DNA from: Kitasatospora griseola
GTDB taxonomy: Bacteria; Actinomycetota; Actinomycetes; Streptomycetales; Streptomycetaceae
Assembly: GCF_014648555.1 (NCBI RefSeq)
Contig: NZ_BMRI01000005.1
Location: forward strand, 35,038 to 94,691
Direction of reading: 5' to 3'
Length of the DNA: 59,654 nt
Of this stretch, positions 47,036 through 55,574 are shown one piece after another. The notes under the pieces are model-generated. The model saw only the letters and a list, made by a program, of their open reading frames with translations, did not search any database and was not told the DNA's origin. Positions within the stretch are counted from its first letter, which is position 1, and every line of letters starts with the position of its first letter. Position numbers and translations under genes: made by a program.

Positions 47036-48072
47036 GCGGACTGCTGCGGCCCGAGTTCGAGCTGCTCGCCGTTCTTTGTGACGGTGTAGTGGGGCAGCGG
47101 CTTGACGGCCGGCCCGTTGATCACGGCGCCGGTGGCGGCGTCGAACGTGGAGCCGTGGCAGGGGCAGTACAGCCGGCCGTCCTTGGGCGGGTTGACGGCG
47201 CAGCCGGAGTGGGTGCAGACCGAGGACAGCGCGGTGTACTTCCCGGCGGACGGCTGGACGATGTACACCGCGTCGCCGCTGGCCGGGTCCTTGACGGTGG
47301 CGGAGCCGCCGACCGGGACCTGCGCGGCGGGGACGGCCACCGCCGGGCCGCCGGACTGCGGGGCTGCGGACTGCGGGGCGGGGGCGGCGGTGCCGGGCGC
47401 GGCGGCGGGCGGGAGGTCCTCGCGGCCGAAGGCGGCGGTGAGCGAGCCGGACAGCAGGCCGGCGCCGCCGAGCGCGACCGCCGCGATGCCGCCGTCCAGC
47501 AGGGCGCGGCGGCGCACCGCGTCCTCGGCGAGGCCGCGGGCCCGGTCCCGGGCGGCCCGGGCGGCGAGGTAGCCGTCCACCGACAGGTACGGGGTGCCGG
47601 CCAGCACCAGCGGCGTCCAGGCCATCAGGTAGGCCAGGTCGTTGCCCAGGTAGTACGGGGTGGTGTGGAAGCTGACGGACAGCCAGAGGGTGGCGCTGAG
47701 CAGCGCGCCGCCGAGGGCGGCGATCCGACCCCACAGGCCGAACAGGGTGCCGAGGCCGACCGCGAGCTCGCCGAAGGCGATCAGCAGGCCGAAGAAGGTG
47801 GGGGCGTGCAGCGCGGGGGCGAGCGTCCAGCCGATCGGGCTGCCGGCCTGGGCCGCCCGGGTCTGCGAGTAGAAGGAGGCGGCGTCGCCGGCGCCGGCCA
47901 GGTAGTGCGCGTCGGAGAGCTTGTCGAAGCCGGCGTAGACGAAGGTCACCCCCAGGAACAGCCGCAGCGGCAGCAGGGCGAGGCGCGAGGCCGCCGCTTT
48001 CCACTGCCCGATCCGTGCCGCCGTCCCCGACCCTTCGTGCGGGACCGTTCCCGTCCCCGTCCCTGTCGCCAT
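47032..48072 (-). CDS. DoxX-Rieske fusion protein
   Basis: A 346-residue protein joining two domains. Residues 30-170 form a DoxX-type membrane domain with four helices (LPLRLFLGVTFVYAGFDKL at the start, FGELAVGLGTLFGLWGR later). A further helix at about 193-213 anchors a C-terminal Rieske domain, with iron-sulfur ligands C286/H288 (CTHSGC) and C303/H306 (CPCHGS) and an additional cysteine pair C291/C305 that can form the disulfide of high-potential Rieske proteins. ATG 48072 is chosen; a longer frame to 48150 adds an unlikely basic segment. DoxX proteins are quinone-linked, so a membrane electron-transfer role is plausible. Confidence 0.88.
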   Translation of the reverse strand: MATGTGTGTVPHEGSGTAARIGQWKAAASRLALLPLRLFLGVTFVYAGFDKLSDAHYLAGAGDAASFYSQTRAAQAGSPIGWTLAPALHAPTFFGLLIAFGELAVGLGTLFGLWGRIAALGGALLSATLWLSVSFHTTPYYLGNDLAYLMAWTPLVLAGTPYLSVDGYLAARAARDRARGLAEDAVRRRALLDGGIAAVALGGAGLLSGSLTAAFGREDLPPAAAPGTAAPAPQSAAPQSGGPAVAVPAAQVPVGGSATVKDPASGDAVYIVQPSAGKYTALSSVCTHSGCAVNPPKDGRLYCPCHGSTFDAATGAVINGPAVKPLPHYTVTKNGEQLELGPQQSA

Positions 48073-48152
48073 CGCTGCCGTCCCTCTCCCTCGCGCCGCC
48101 TGCCGACCGCCGACACGGCCGGGTCCGATTGTGCCGGGTGGCGTCCGCACAT

Positions 48153-48197
48153 GACGGCGCCGCCACTCCCCTGACGTCGGGGAGCGGCGGCGGCGTC
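48153..48197 (-). terminator. Hairpin after guaA
   Basis: Arms 48153-48171 and 48179-48197 pair over 19 positions with two mismatches around a 7-base loop. It begins 18 bases past the guaA stop and lies before the DoxX-Rieske gene. Confidence 0.75.
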
Positions 48198-48215
48198 ACA
48201 CGGTTGCCGGTGGGA

Positions 48216-49799
48216 TCACTCCCACTCGATGGTGCCCGGCGGCTTGGAGGTGACGTCCAGCACGACCCGGTTGACGTCCTTGACCTCGTTGGTGATCCGG
48301 GTGGAGATCTTCGCCAGCACCTCGTAGGGCAGGCGCGACCAGTCGGCGGTCATGGCGTCCTCGGAGGAGACCGGGCGCAGCACGATCGGGTGACCGTAGG
48401 TGCGCCCGTCGCCCTGGACGCCGACCGAGCGGACGTCGGCCAGCAGCACCACGGGGCACTGCCAGATCTCGGCGTCGAGGCCGGCCAGGGTCAGTTCCTC
48501 GCGGGCGATGGCGTCGGCGTCGCGGAGCAGGTCCAGGCGCTCCTTGGTGACCTCGCCGACGATCCGGATGCCGAGGCCCGGGCCGGGGAACGGCTGGCGC
48601 TGGACGATCTCGGCGGGCAGGCCGAGCTCCTGGCCGACCATCCGGACCTCGTCCTTGAACAGCTTGCGCAGCGGCTCGACCAGCTGGAACTCAAGGTCCT
48701 CGGGCAGGCCGCCGACGTTGTGGTGGGACTTGATGTTGGCGGTGCCGGTGCCGCCGCCGGACTCCACCACGTCCGGGTACAGGGTGCCCTGGACCAGGAA
48801 CTCCACGGCCGGGCCCTCGTCGGCGATGATGTCGGCCTGGGCCTGCTCGAAGACCCGGATGAACTCGCGGCCGATGATCTTGCGCTTGGTCTCGGGGTCG
48901 GAGACGCCCTTCAGCGCGGTCAGGAAGCGCTCCTCGGCGTCGACCACGACCAGCTTGACGCCGGTGGCCGCGACGAAGTCCTTCTGGACCTGCTCGGTCT
49001 CGCCCTTGCGCATCAGACCGTGGTCGACGTAGACGCAGGTCAGCCGGTCGCCGATGGCGCGCTGCACCAGGGCGGCGGCGACGGCGGAGTCCACGCCGCC
49101 GGACAGGCCGCAGATGGCGCGCTTGTCGCCGACCTGCTCGCGGATCAGCGCGACCTGCTCCTCGACCACGTTGGTGGTGGTCCAGTTCGGGGCGATGCCG
49201 GCGCCGCGGTACAGGAAGTGCTCCAGCACCTGCTGGCCGTGCTCGGAGTGCATCACCTCGGGGTGGTACTGCACGCCGTACAGCTTGCGCTCGTCGTTCT
49301 CGAACGCGGCGACCGGCACCACGTCGGTGGAGGCGGTGACGGTGAAGCCCTCGGGCGCGGCCGAGCAGGCGTCGCCGTGCGACATCCACACCGAGTGCTT
49401 GTCCGGGGTGCCCTCGAACAGGGTGGAGCCGGAGCGGGTGACGGTCAGCGGGGTGCGGCCGTACTCGCGGGCGCCGCTGTTGTCGACGGTGCCGCCGAGG
49501 ACGGTGGCCATCAGCTGGAAGCCGTAGCACATGCCGAACACCGGGACGCCGGCCTCGAAGATCGCACGGTCGAGCTGCGGTGCGCCCTCCTCATACACCG
49601 ACGACGGACCGCCGGAGAGGATGATCGCCCGCGGGTTCTTGGCGAGCATCTCGGCGACCGGCATGGAGCTCGGCACGATCTCGCTGTAGACCCGCGCCTC
49701 ACGCACCCGACGGGCGATGAGCTGGGCGTACTGGGCGCCGAAGTCGACGACCAGGACGGTGTCGTTCTCGGGCGGGGACTGGGGGTGTACAGAGGACAC
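48216..49799 (-). CDS. guaA: GMP synthase (glutamine-hydrolysing)
   Basis: Converts XMP to GMP using glutamine and ATP. 527 residues from GTG 49799, preceded by GGAAGG. The class I glutamine amidotransferase domain has [16 protein letters not shown], the nucleophile C91 in GMCYGFQLM and the histidine/glutamate pair in YHPEV. The ATP pyrophosphatase domain has [10 protein letters not shown], and the dimerisation domain ends [26 protein letters not shown]. The gene appears to be monocistronic. Confidence 0.97.
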   Translation of the reverse strand: MSSVHPQSPPENDTVLVVDFGAQYAQLIARRVREARVYSEIVPSSMPVAEMLAKNPRAIILSGGPSSVYEEGAPQLDRAIFEAGVPVFGMCYGFQLMATVLGGTVDNSGAREYGRTPLTVTRSGSTLFEGTPDKHSVWMSHGDACSAAPEGFTVTASTDVVPVAAFENDERKLYGVQYHPEVMHSEHGQQVLEHFLYRGAGIAPNWTTTNVVEEQVALIREQVGDKRAICGLSGGVDSAVAAALVQRAIGDRLTCVYVDHGLMRKGETEQVQKDFVAATGVKLVVVDAEERFLTALKGVSDPETKRKIIGREFIRVFEQAQADIIADEGPAVEFLVQGTLYPDVVESGGGTGTANIKSHHNVGGLPEDLEFQLVEPLRKLFKDEVRMVGQELGLPAEIVQRQPFPGPGLGIRIVGEVTKERLDLLRDADAIAREELTLAGLDAEIWQCPVVLLADVRSVGVQGDGRTYGHPIVLRPVSSEDAMTADWSRLPYEVLAKISTRITNEVKDVNRVVLDVTSKPPGTIEWE

Positions 49800-50495
49800 G
49801 GACGGCCTTCCGGCGGCGGTACAAAAGGGGTGTCGCCACCGAGTCTACCGGGAGCGTTTCACCCGACTGCCCGCCGCGCTGCCCGTGACCGCGCCGGGTG
49901 GCGAATCGTTGCACCGGGCGGCCGTACGAAGACGCCGGCATCCTCCAGGTGCGGGCGGCGACGTACGGCGGACCACGCGTGGATCTTCTCCGGTCCACCG
50001 GGTGCGCGTGGCGGGCACGGGCCCGCCGTGGGACCGCGCCCCGGTGCCGCGGTCGGGTCAGCAGGGGACAGCGAACCCGTCCGCGACCGGGCGGACCCGG
50101 GGTGTGGCGGCCGGTACCGGTGCCGGCCGCCACACATCGGCCGGCCGCCCGCTCCGGCGTACGCCCCGGTACGCCCCGCAAGCCACTATCACGGACAGTC
50201 ACCACCCCGGCCGGTCGGGACCGGCGCTCCCCGGCGCCGTGTCCTGTTCCGGCCTCCCCCTGATTTGCGTCGAATCGGTTGCACGGCAAGGCCCTCGTCC
50301 AGGACGATGGCTGCTGGACGGGGGCCACCGCACACCCCCGCCGCAGTCCTGGACCGTTGGCGCGAACGGCCCTTTTCTCACGCTCCGTGAGGCCCACCGG
50401 CCTCCGGCGTGCACCGAGCCATTTCCCCCGACGGCGCTCCTCCCCCGGCGCCGTCACCAGCACCCGGCGCGGCCCTGACGCCGAGTGCTGACCGA
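49800..50495. other. Long non-coding region upstream of guaA
   Basis: About 700 bases without a credible gene; long frames on both strands overlap each other and are arginine/proline rich. For guaA, TAGACT (minus strand, 49842-49847) is a plausible -10 with a leader of about 36 bases, without a clear -35. A perfect 13-bp hairpin with an 8-base loop sits at 50102-50135, and a 7-bp inverted repeat at 50296-50320. Either a structured leader, a terminator of an unseen transcript or a small RNA could be present. Confidence 0.45.
50102..50135. terminator. Strong orphan hairpin
   Basis: GTGTGGCGGCCGG and its exact reverse complement flank TACCGGTG. No gene ends nearby on either strand: guaA starts 300 bases to the left and the zinc-ribbon gene ends 400 bases to the right. 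It may terminate a non-coding transcript. Confidence 0.45.
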
Positions 50496-50527
50496 CAAAG
50501 GGCCCCGTTCCCCCGCGGGGCCCTTTG
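50496..50527 (-). terminator. Terminator of the zinc-ribbon membrane gene
   Basis: CAAAGGGCCCCG and its reverse complement (50496-50507 and 50516-50527) form a 12-bp stem with an 8-base loop, 12 bases past the stop at 50540. Confidence 0.82.
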
Positions 50528-50539
50528 CCCTGTCCGGGC

Positions 50540-52039
50540 TCAGTCGGCGTCGGGCCGCCGGTAGGGGGCGTGCGAGTCCAGCACGTCGACGCGTCCGACC
50601 GCCGGCCGCCGCTCGGCGACCGACTCGACCAGCTCCGCCTCCATCGGCCCGCCCGCCGGCTCCGGCCGGTCCGAGGCCTGCCCGGGCAGCGGCACGGACA
50701 CCGGCGCGGGCGTGCGCCGCACCGCGTCGAGCAGGGCCGGCACCACCAGCGCCCCGAACACCGCCCAGGCCGCGGCGGCGACCAGCACCGAGGTCAGCGA
50801 CCAGCCGACCAGGTCGATCCGGGTCTCGTGGACCTCGCCCTTCAACGTGGTGCGGTCGCTCAGCCGGATCGAGGTGCCGAGCACCAGGGCGGCGGCCAGC
50901 GCCGCGTACAGCACGGCCAGCCGGGCCCGGTCCGGCCGGGTCAGCCGCCCGCGGTGGGCGGACCAGCCGAGCGCCAGCGCCGCCAGCAGCACCGGCACCA
51001 CCGCCAGCCACCACTGGGAGCCGTGCCCGCCCAGGTCGTACAGCGCGAAGGAGTCGTCCCGGCTGCCGCGCAGGGATCGCTGCACCACCCGGGCGCCGCT
51101 GCCCACGCCGAACAGGTAGCCGCCGCCGTTGACCGTCAGCGCCCGGAACGCGTACTGCGGGAACGGCCGGTCGACCAGCACCTGCATGACCACCGACACC
51201 ACGGTGAGCAGCACCAGCAGGCCGCCGACCACCCGCGCCGCGTGCTGCCACGCCAGCAGCCAGCCGCCCAGCCACCGGCGCCGCGCGGCCTCCGCCCGGA
51301 GCGCGCCCTGCCCGTCCACGGCGAGCACCACGACGGCCGCGGCCAGGAACGCGGACACCCCGAGCGGCGTCATCGCCGGGCCGGTGGTGATGTGCATGCT
51401 GAGGCTGAGCGTCTCCTTCTCCGAACTGCCGGTGGCGACCTGGCCCAGCACGAGCGCCGCAGCCGCCGACAGCGCGCCGGTGCGCAGCGCCTGCGCGCCG
51501 GCCGCGCGCGCGGTCGGCTCGGCGGCGCCGGCCTCGGCGCGGGCCCGGGCCGCGAGCCGCTGCCCGAACCAGAGCAGCGCCAGCCAGCCGAGGGCCACCG
51601 CGTAGGGCAGCACGTGGACGGCGGCGACGGCGCTGCCGAAGCTGCTGGTGTTGGCGTTCCGCCAGGGCGTGCCGAACGCGGTCAGCGTCAGTTGCAGCCA
51701 CATCTGGAAGGCGTGGGTGGTCCACCGCACCCCCGGGTCGTCGTCCACGCCGGCGACGTCGCGGCCCGCGACGGTGGAGCCGAGCGCGGCCAGCAGCACC
51801 AGCAGCACGGTCGGGGCGAGCAGCACCCGGCCGGCGGTCAGCCAGCCCCGGGACGGCGTCGGCCACTGCCGGTCTGGGTGGATCCGCCCGGCGCCCCACG
51901 GGGAGCCGCCGGGCGTCGAGGTGTCGTCCGCCACCACTTCGCCGATCGCGGGCGGCGGCAGCGCGAGGCCGTGCCCGCAGTTCGCGCAGGCCGCCACGGC
52001 GCCGGCGACGGCCGCGCCGCAGGACGGGCAGATGGGCAT
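50540..52039 (-). CDS. Zinc-ribbon membrane protein
   Basis: A 499-residue protein that begins with a zinc ribbon (MPICPSCGAAVAGAVAAC, then ANCG; two CxxC pairs within the first 25 residues). A linker with a proline-rich stretch precedes roughly eight hydrophobic helices spread over residues 65-450. The C-terminal 50 residues are hydrophilic. No enzymatic motif is recognised. The ATG at 52039 starts directly at the zinc ribbon and is preceded by a G-rich stretch; an upstream extension to 52105 is unlikely. It lies 72 bases after the GMC oxidoreductase gene and could be co-transcribed with it. Confidence 0.72.
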   Translation of the reverse strand: MPICPSCGAAVAGAVAACANCGHGLALPPPAIGEVVADDTSTPGGSPWGAGRIHPDRQWPTPSRGWLTAGRVLLAPTVLLVLLAALGSTVAGRDVAGVDDDPGVRWTTHAFQMWLQLTLTAFGTPWRNANTSSFGSAVAAVHVLPYAVALGWLALLWFGQRLAARARAEAGAAEPTARAAGAQALRTGALSAAAALVLGQVATGSSEKETLSLSMHITTGPAMTPLGVSAFLAAAVVVLAVDGQGALRAEAARRRWLGGWLLAWQHAARVVGGLLVLLTVVSVVMQVLVDRPFPQYAFRALTVNGGGYLFGVGSGARVVQRSLRGSRDDSFALYDLGGHGSQWWLAVVPVLLAALALGWSAHRGRLTRPDRARLAVLYAALAAALVLGTSIRLSDRTTLKGEVHETRIDLVGWSLTSVLVAAAAWAVFGALVVPALLDAVRRTPAPVSVPLPGQASDRPEPAGGPMEAELVESVAERRPAVGRVDVLDSHAPYRRPDAD

Positions 52040-52111
52040 GACGGTCCCCCCGGGGATGGTTCGATCGGGTGCCCGTTTATCCCACCGGCCCTCCGGGGAT
52101 GTCAATCGGCC

Positions 52112-53863
52112 TCAGTCGGCCTTCCGCGGCACCTTCGGCACGGCCAGCAGCGGCAGCCGCAGCGCCCCGAACGCCCCCTCGGGGACGGCGGGCCGACGGG
52201 GCGCCACCGGACGGACGGCCCGGTAGTCGGCGCCCTGCTCGGGGCGCGGGTCGGCCTCGCCGCGGTTGGGCCACATCGACATGGCGCGCTCGGCCTGCGC
52301 GGTGATCGTCAGCGACGGGTTGACGCCGAGGTTGGCGGAGACCGCGGAGCCGTCGACCACGCTGATCCCCGGGTAGCCGTACAGCCGGTGGTACGGGTCG
52401 ACCACGCCGGTGTCGGCGCTGTCGCCGATCGGGCAGCCGCCGAGGAAGTGCGCGGTCAGCGGGATGTCGAAGATCTCGCCGACGGTCGAGCCGGGGAAGC
52501 CGTTGATGGACGCGGCCAGTGCCCGCGCCCCCTCCTCCGCGGCCGGGATGTAGTTCGGGTTCGGTGCGCCGTGGCCCTGGCGGGAGGTCAGCTTCCCGTT
52601 CTTCAGGGAGACCGTCAGCGAGTTGTCCAGCGACTGCATGACCAGGCCGATGATGGTCTTCTCCGACCAGCGGTGCTGGTTCATCGACTGCGCGAAGATC
52701 CACGGGTGCCGGGCGGCCGTCCCGAGGTAGCGCAGCCAGCGCGGCCCCCGCCCGGCGCCGCTGACCTGCTGGATGGAGAGCGCGCCCATCGCGTTCGAGC
52801 CGCGGCCGTAGCGGACCGGCTCGATGTGGGTGTTCTCGTCGGGGTGCACGGACGAGGTGATGGCCACGCCGCGGGTGAAGTCGGGCCGCTCCCCGTAGCG
52901 CCGGTCGGAGGTCTGCGCGCCCACCAGCGCCTCGGAGTTGGTGCGGGTCAGGTGGCCGAGCCTGGCGGAGATCCGCGGCAGCAGCCCGCCCTCGCGCATC
53001 CGGTGCAGCAGCGTCTGGGTGCCGTAGGTGCCGGCCGCGACCACCACCCGCTCGGCGGTGATCGTGCGGGCGCCGGCCTTCTTCGCCCGCCGGGTGCGGG
53101 CGTCGGTGGGCAGCACGTCCACCGCGTAGCCGTCGCCGTACGGGCGCAGCCGCTTCACGGTGGTCAGCGGCAGGATCTCGGCGCCGGCCCGCTCCGCCAG
53201 GTACAGGTAGTTCTCGGTGAGCATGTTCTTCGCGCCGTGCCGGCAGCCCGTCATGCACTCGCCGCACTCGGTGCACGCCGTGCGCTTCGGGCCGGCCCCG
53301 CCGAAGTACGGGTCGTCGACCTCGGCGCCGGGCGCGGCCTTGGCCTCGCCCGTGCCGTCCCGCCCGTCGCCGAAGAACACCCCGACGGGGGCCAGGTGGA
53401 AGGTGTCGCCGCAGCCCATCGCCTCGGCGGCGGCCTTCAGGTGCACGTCGGAGGGCGTCATCGTCGGGTTGGTCCGGACGCCGAGCATCCGCTGCGCCTG
53501 GTCGTAGAACGGGGCGAGTTCGGACTGCCAGTCGGTGATGTGCCGCCACTGCCGGTCCTCGAAGAACGGCGTGGGCGGCACGTACAGCGTGTTGGCGTAG
53601 TTCAGCGAGCCGCCGCCGACGCCCGCCCCGGCCAGGATCAGCACGTTGCGCAGCAGGTGGATGCGCTGGATGCCGTACAGGCCGACCGCGGGCGCCCACA
53701 GGTAGTCGCGGGTGTCCCAGGAGGTGCTGGGCAGCTCGTCGCGGCCGAACCGGCGCCCGGCCTCCAGGACGGCGACCCGGTAGCCCTTCTCGGTCAGCCG
53801 AAGCGCGGCGACCGAACCGCCGAAGCCCGAACCGACCACCACGACGTCGTAGTCGAACGACAC
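52112..53863 (-). CDS. GMC family oxidoreductase (ChoD/cholesterol oxidase-like)
   Basis: FAD-dependent oxidoreductase of 583 residues from GTG 53863, with GAGGAGG upstream. The FAD-binding fold has VVVGSGFGGSVAALRL (8-23), then LAGAGVGGGSLNYAN. A four-cysteine cluster lies at C197, C200, C203 and C207 (CTECGECMTGCRHG), resembling a ferredoxin-type metal site. The C-terminal GMC part shows AHFLGGCPIGDSADTGVVD and GISVVDGSAVSANLGVNPSLTI. The family includes the mycobacterial ChoD type, where the Cys cluster recurs. It follows the aldehyde dehydrogenase gene by 25 bases, so an alcohol-to-aldehyde-to-acid route is plausible. No secretion signal is seen. Confidence 0.88.
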   Translation of the reverse strand: MSFDYDVVVVGSGFGGSVAALRLTEKGYRVAVLEAGRRFGRDELPSTSWDTRDYLWAPAVGLYGIQRIHLLRNVLILAGAGVGGGSLNYANTLYVPPTPFFEDRQWRHITDWQSELAPFYDQAQRMLGVRTNPTMTPSDVHLKAAAEAMGCGDTFHLAPVGVFFGDGRDGTGEAKAAPGAEVDDPYFGGAGPKRTACTECGECMTGCRHGAKNMLTENYLYLAERAGAEILPLTTVKRLRPYGDGYAVDVLPTDARTRRAKKAGARTITAERVVVAAGTYGTQTLLHRMREGGLLPRISARLGHLTRTNSEALVGAQTSDRRYGERPDFTRGVAITSSVHPDENTHIEPVRYGRGSNAMGALSIQQVSGAGRGPRWLRYLGTAARHPWIFAQSMNQHRWSEKTIIGLVMQSLDNSLTVSLKNGKLTSRQGHGAPNPNYIPAAEEGARALAASINGFPGSTVGEIFDIPLTAHFLGGCPIGDSADTGVVDPYHRLYGYPGISVVDGSAVSANLGVNPSLTITAQAERAMSMWPNRGEADPRPEQGADYRAVRPVAPRRPAVPEGAFGALRLPLLAVPKVPRKAD

Positions 53864-53888
53864 TGCCCCTCCTCGATCAACGGCCCTG

Positions 53889-55496
53889 CTACTTCAGACG
53901 GAACGCCTTCATGACCTTCAGGCCGGTGGTGAACAGCTCGGCGAACTTCCGGTCGTCCAGGCCCATCGACGGCCCGATCGGCAGCAGCCGCTGCACGGCG
54001 ATGGTCTGCGCCTCGGTGTAGCGCAGGATGCCCTCCGCGCCGTGCCGCCGGCCCAGTCCGGAGTCGCCCATGCCGCCCATCGGCGACGCGACCGACCCGT
54101 ACGCGGCGGCGTACGCCTCGTTCACGTTGACGGTGCCGGTGCGCAGCCGCGCCGCGACCCTGCGGCCCCGGCCGGTGTCCTTCGTCCACACGCTGGAGTT
54201 CAGGCCGTACGGGGTGGCGTTGGCGGCGGCGACCGCCTCGTCCTCGGTGTCGAAGCGGTAGATCGACACCACCGGGCCGAAGGTCTCCTCCGCGCACACC
54301 GCCATGTCGGGGGTGACGCCGTCCAGGATGGTCGGCTCGAAGAACAGCGGCCCGAGGTCCGGCCGGGCCTGCCCGCCGGCCACCACCGTCGCCCCGGCCT
54401 TCACCGCCTCGTCGACGTGCCGGGTCACCGTCTCCAGCTGACGGCCCGACACCAGCGAGCCCATGTCCGCGCCGTAGGCGAGACCGCCGCCGAGGCGCAG
54501 TGCGGAGGTCCTCTCGGCGAACTTCGCCAGGAACGCGTCCGCCACCGACCGGTGCACGTACAGCCGCTCGATCGAGATGCACAGCTGCCCGGCGGACGAG
54601 AAGCAGGCCCGCACCGCGCCCGCCGCCGCCTTGTCCAGGTCCGCGTCGGACAGCACCAGCATGGCGTTCTTGCCGCCCAGCTCCAGCGAGGCCCCGACCA
54701 GCCGCTCGGCGGCCCGCCGGGCCACCTCCCGACCCGTGCGGGTGGAGCCGGTGAACGCCACGTAGTCGGCGCGCTCCACCACCTCCGGGCCCACCACCGG
54801 GCCGTCGCCCAGCACGATCTGCCACACCTGCGGCGGCAGCCCCGCCTCGACGAACAGCTCCCGCGCCCACAGCGCGGTCAGCGCCGTCTGGGTGTCCGGC
54901 TTGTTCACCACCGCGTTGCCCGCGACCAGCGCCGGCAGCGCGTCGCCGACGGACAGCTCCAGCGGGTAGTTCCACGGCGAGATCTGCCCGACCACGCCCT
55001 TCGGCCGACGCGCCTCCACGGCGCTGGTCAGCCCCGGCACCGCGCCCCCGCGGCGGCGGTCCCGCAGGTACGACGCCGCCGTCCGGCCGTAGTGCCGGGC
55101 CGCCGACGCGACCGCCATGACCTCCTCGAAGGCGTGCAGCCGGGCCTTGCCGGTCTCCGCCTGGATCAGGTCCAGCACCTCGTCCTGCCGCCGCAGCAGC
55201 AGATCGTGGAACCGCAGCAGCACACCCGCCCGGTGCCGCACCGACAGCGCCGCCCACCCGGGCTGCGCCCGCCGCGCCTCGGCGAACGCCCGCTCCACGT
55301 CCGCCGTCCCCGACACCGGCAGCGCCGCCAGCGCCTCGCCGGTCAGCGGCGCGACGGTCTCCACGACGTCCTCCCCGGACGCCGTGACCCCCTTCGCCAA
55401 CCGCGCCACCACCGCCGCCGGCACCGCCGAAGCAACCGTACGCGCCGCACCCTTCGCCGAAGGATTGCGCCGACCCTGGCTCGCACTCTCCGTCAT
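53889..55496 (-). CDS. Succinate-semialdehyde dehydrogenase (GabD2-like)
   Basis: NAD(P)-dependent aldehyde dehydrogenase of 535 residues. The catalytic glutamate is E272 in LELGGKNAM and the nucleophile is C306 in SSAGQLCISIE, with QISPWNYPLE (N176) and FTGSTRTG near the cofactor. It fits the actinobacterial succinic-semialdehyde dehydrogenase group (GabD2), which often retains succinate semialdehyde activity; substrate range is not proven. A first segment of 45 residues precedes the domain. The gene is followed at 25 bases by the GMC oxidoreductase. Its ATG lies six bases after TAGGCT with no ribosome-binding site. Confidence 0.9.
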   Translation of the reverse strand: MTESASQGRRNPSAKGAARTVASAVPAAVVARLAKGVTASGEDVVETVAPLTGEALAALPVSGTADVERAFAEARRAQPGWAALSVRHRAGVLLRFHDLLLRRQDEVLDLIQAETGKARLHAFEEVMAVASAARHYGRTAASYLRDRRRGGAVPGLTSAVEARRPKGVVGQISPWNYPLELSVGDALPALVAGNAVVNKPDTQTALTALWARELFVEAGLPPQVWQIVLGDGPVVGPEVVERADYVAFTGSTRTGREVARRAAERLVGASLELGGKNAMLVLSDADLDKAAAGAVRACFSSAGQLCISIERLYVHRSVADAFLAKFAERTSALRLGGGLAYGADMGSLVSGRQLETVTRHVDEAVKAGATVVAGGQARPDLGPLFFEPTILDGVTPDMAVCAEETFGPVVSIYRFDTEDEAVAAANATPYGLNSSVWTKDTGRGRRVAARLRTGTVNVNEAYAAAYGSVASPMGGMGDSGLGRRHGAEGILRYTEAQTIAVQRLLPIGPSMGLDDRKFAELFTTGLKVMKAFRLK

Positions 55497-55508
55497 GCGG
55501 GCAGCCTA
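55497..55508 (-). promoter_or_regulatory. Candidate leaderless promoter of the aldehyde dehydrogenase gene
   Basis: On the minus strand TAGGCT (55503-55508) is separated from the ATG at 55496 by GCCCGC only. This places the transcription start at or next to the A of the start codon, so the mRNA is probably leaderless. A clear -35 is not seen. Confidence 0.45.
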
Positions 55509-55574
55509 GGCGCTGGACGCCCGCTTGTGTACCCGGCGGTAACAACAATCCGGGGGCGTGCGCCCTCCGTCACG

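Noticed and set aside
49717..50478. Overlapping frames of about 250 codons on both strands upstream of guaA
   Set aside because: They overlap each other and part of guaA, have no ribosome-binding site or domain, and are cut by a perfect hairpin.
50541..53914. Long plus-strand frame antisense to the zinc-ribbon and GMC genes
   Set aside because: Shadow of two supported genes; histidine/glycine/valine-rich without motifs.
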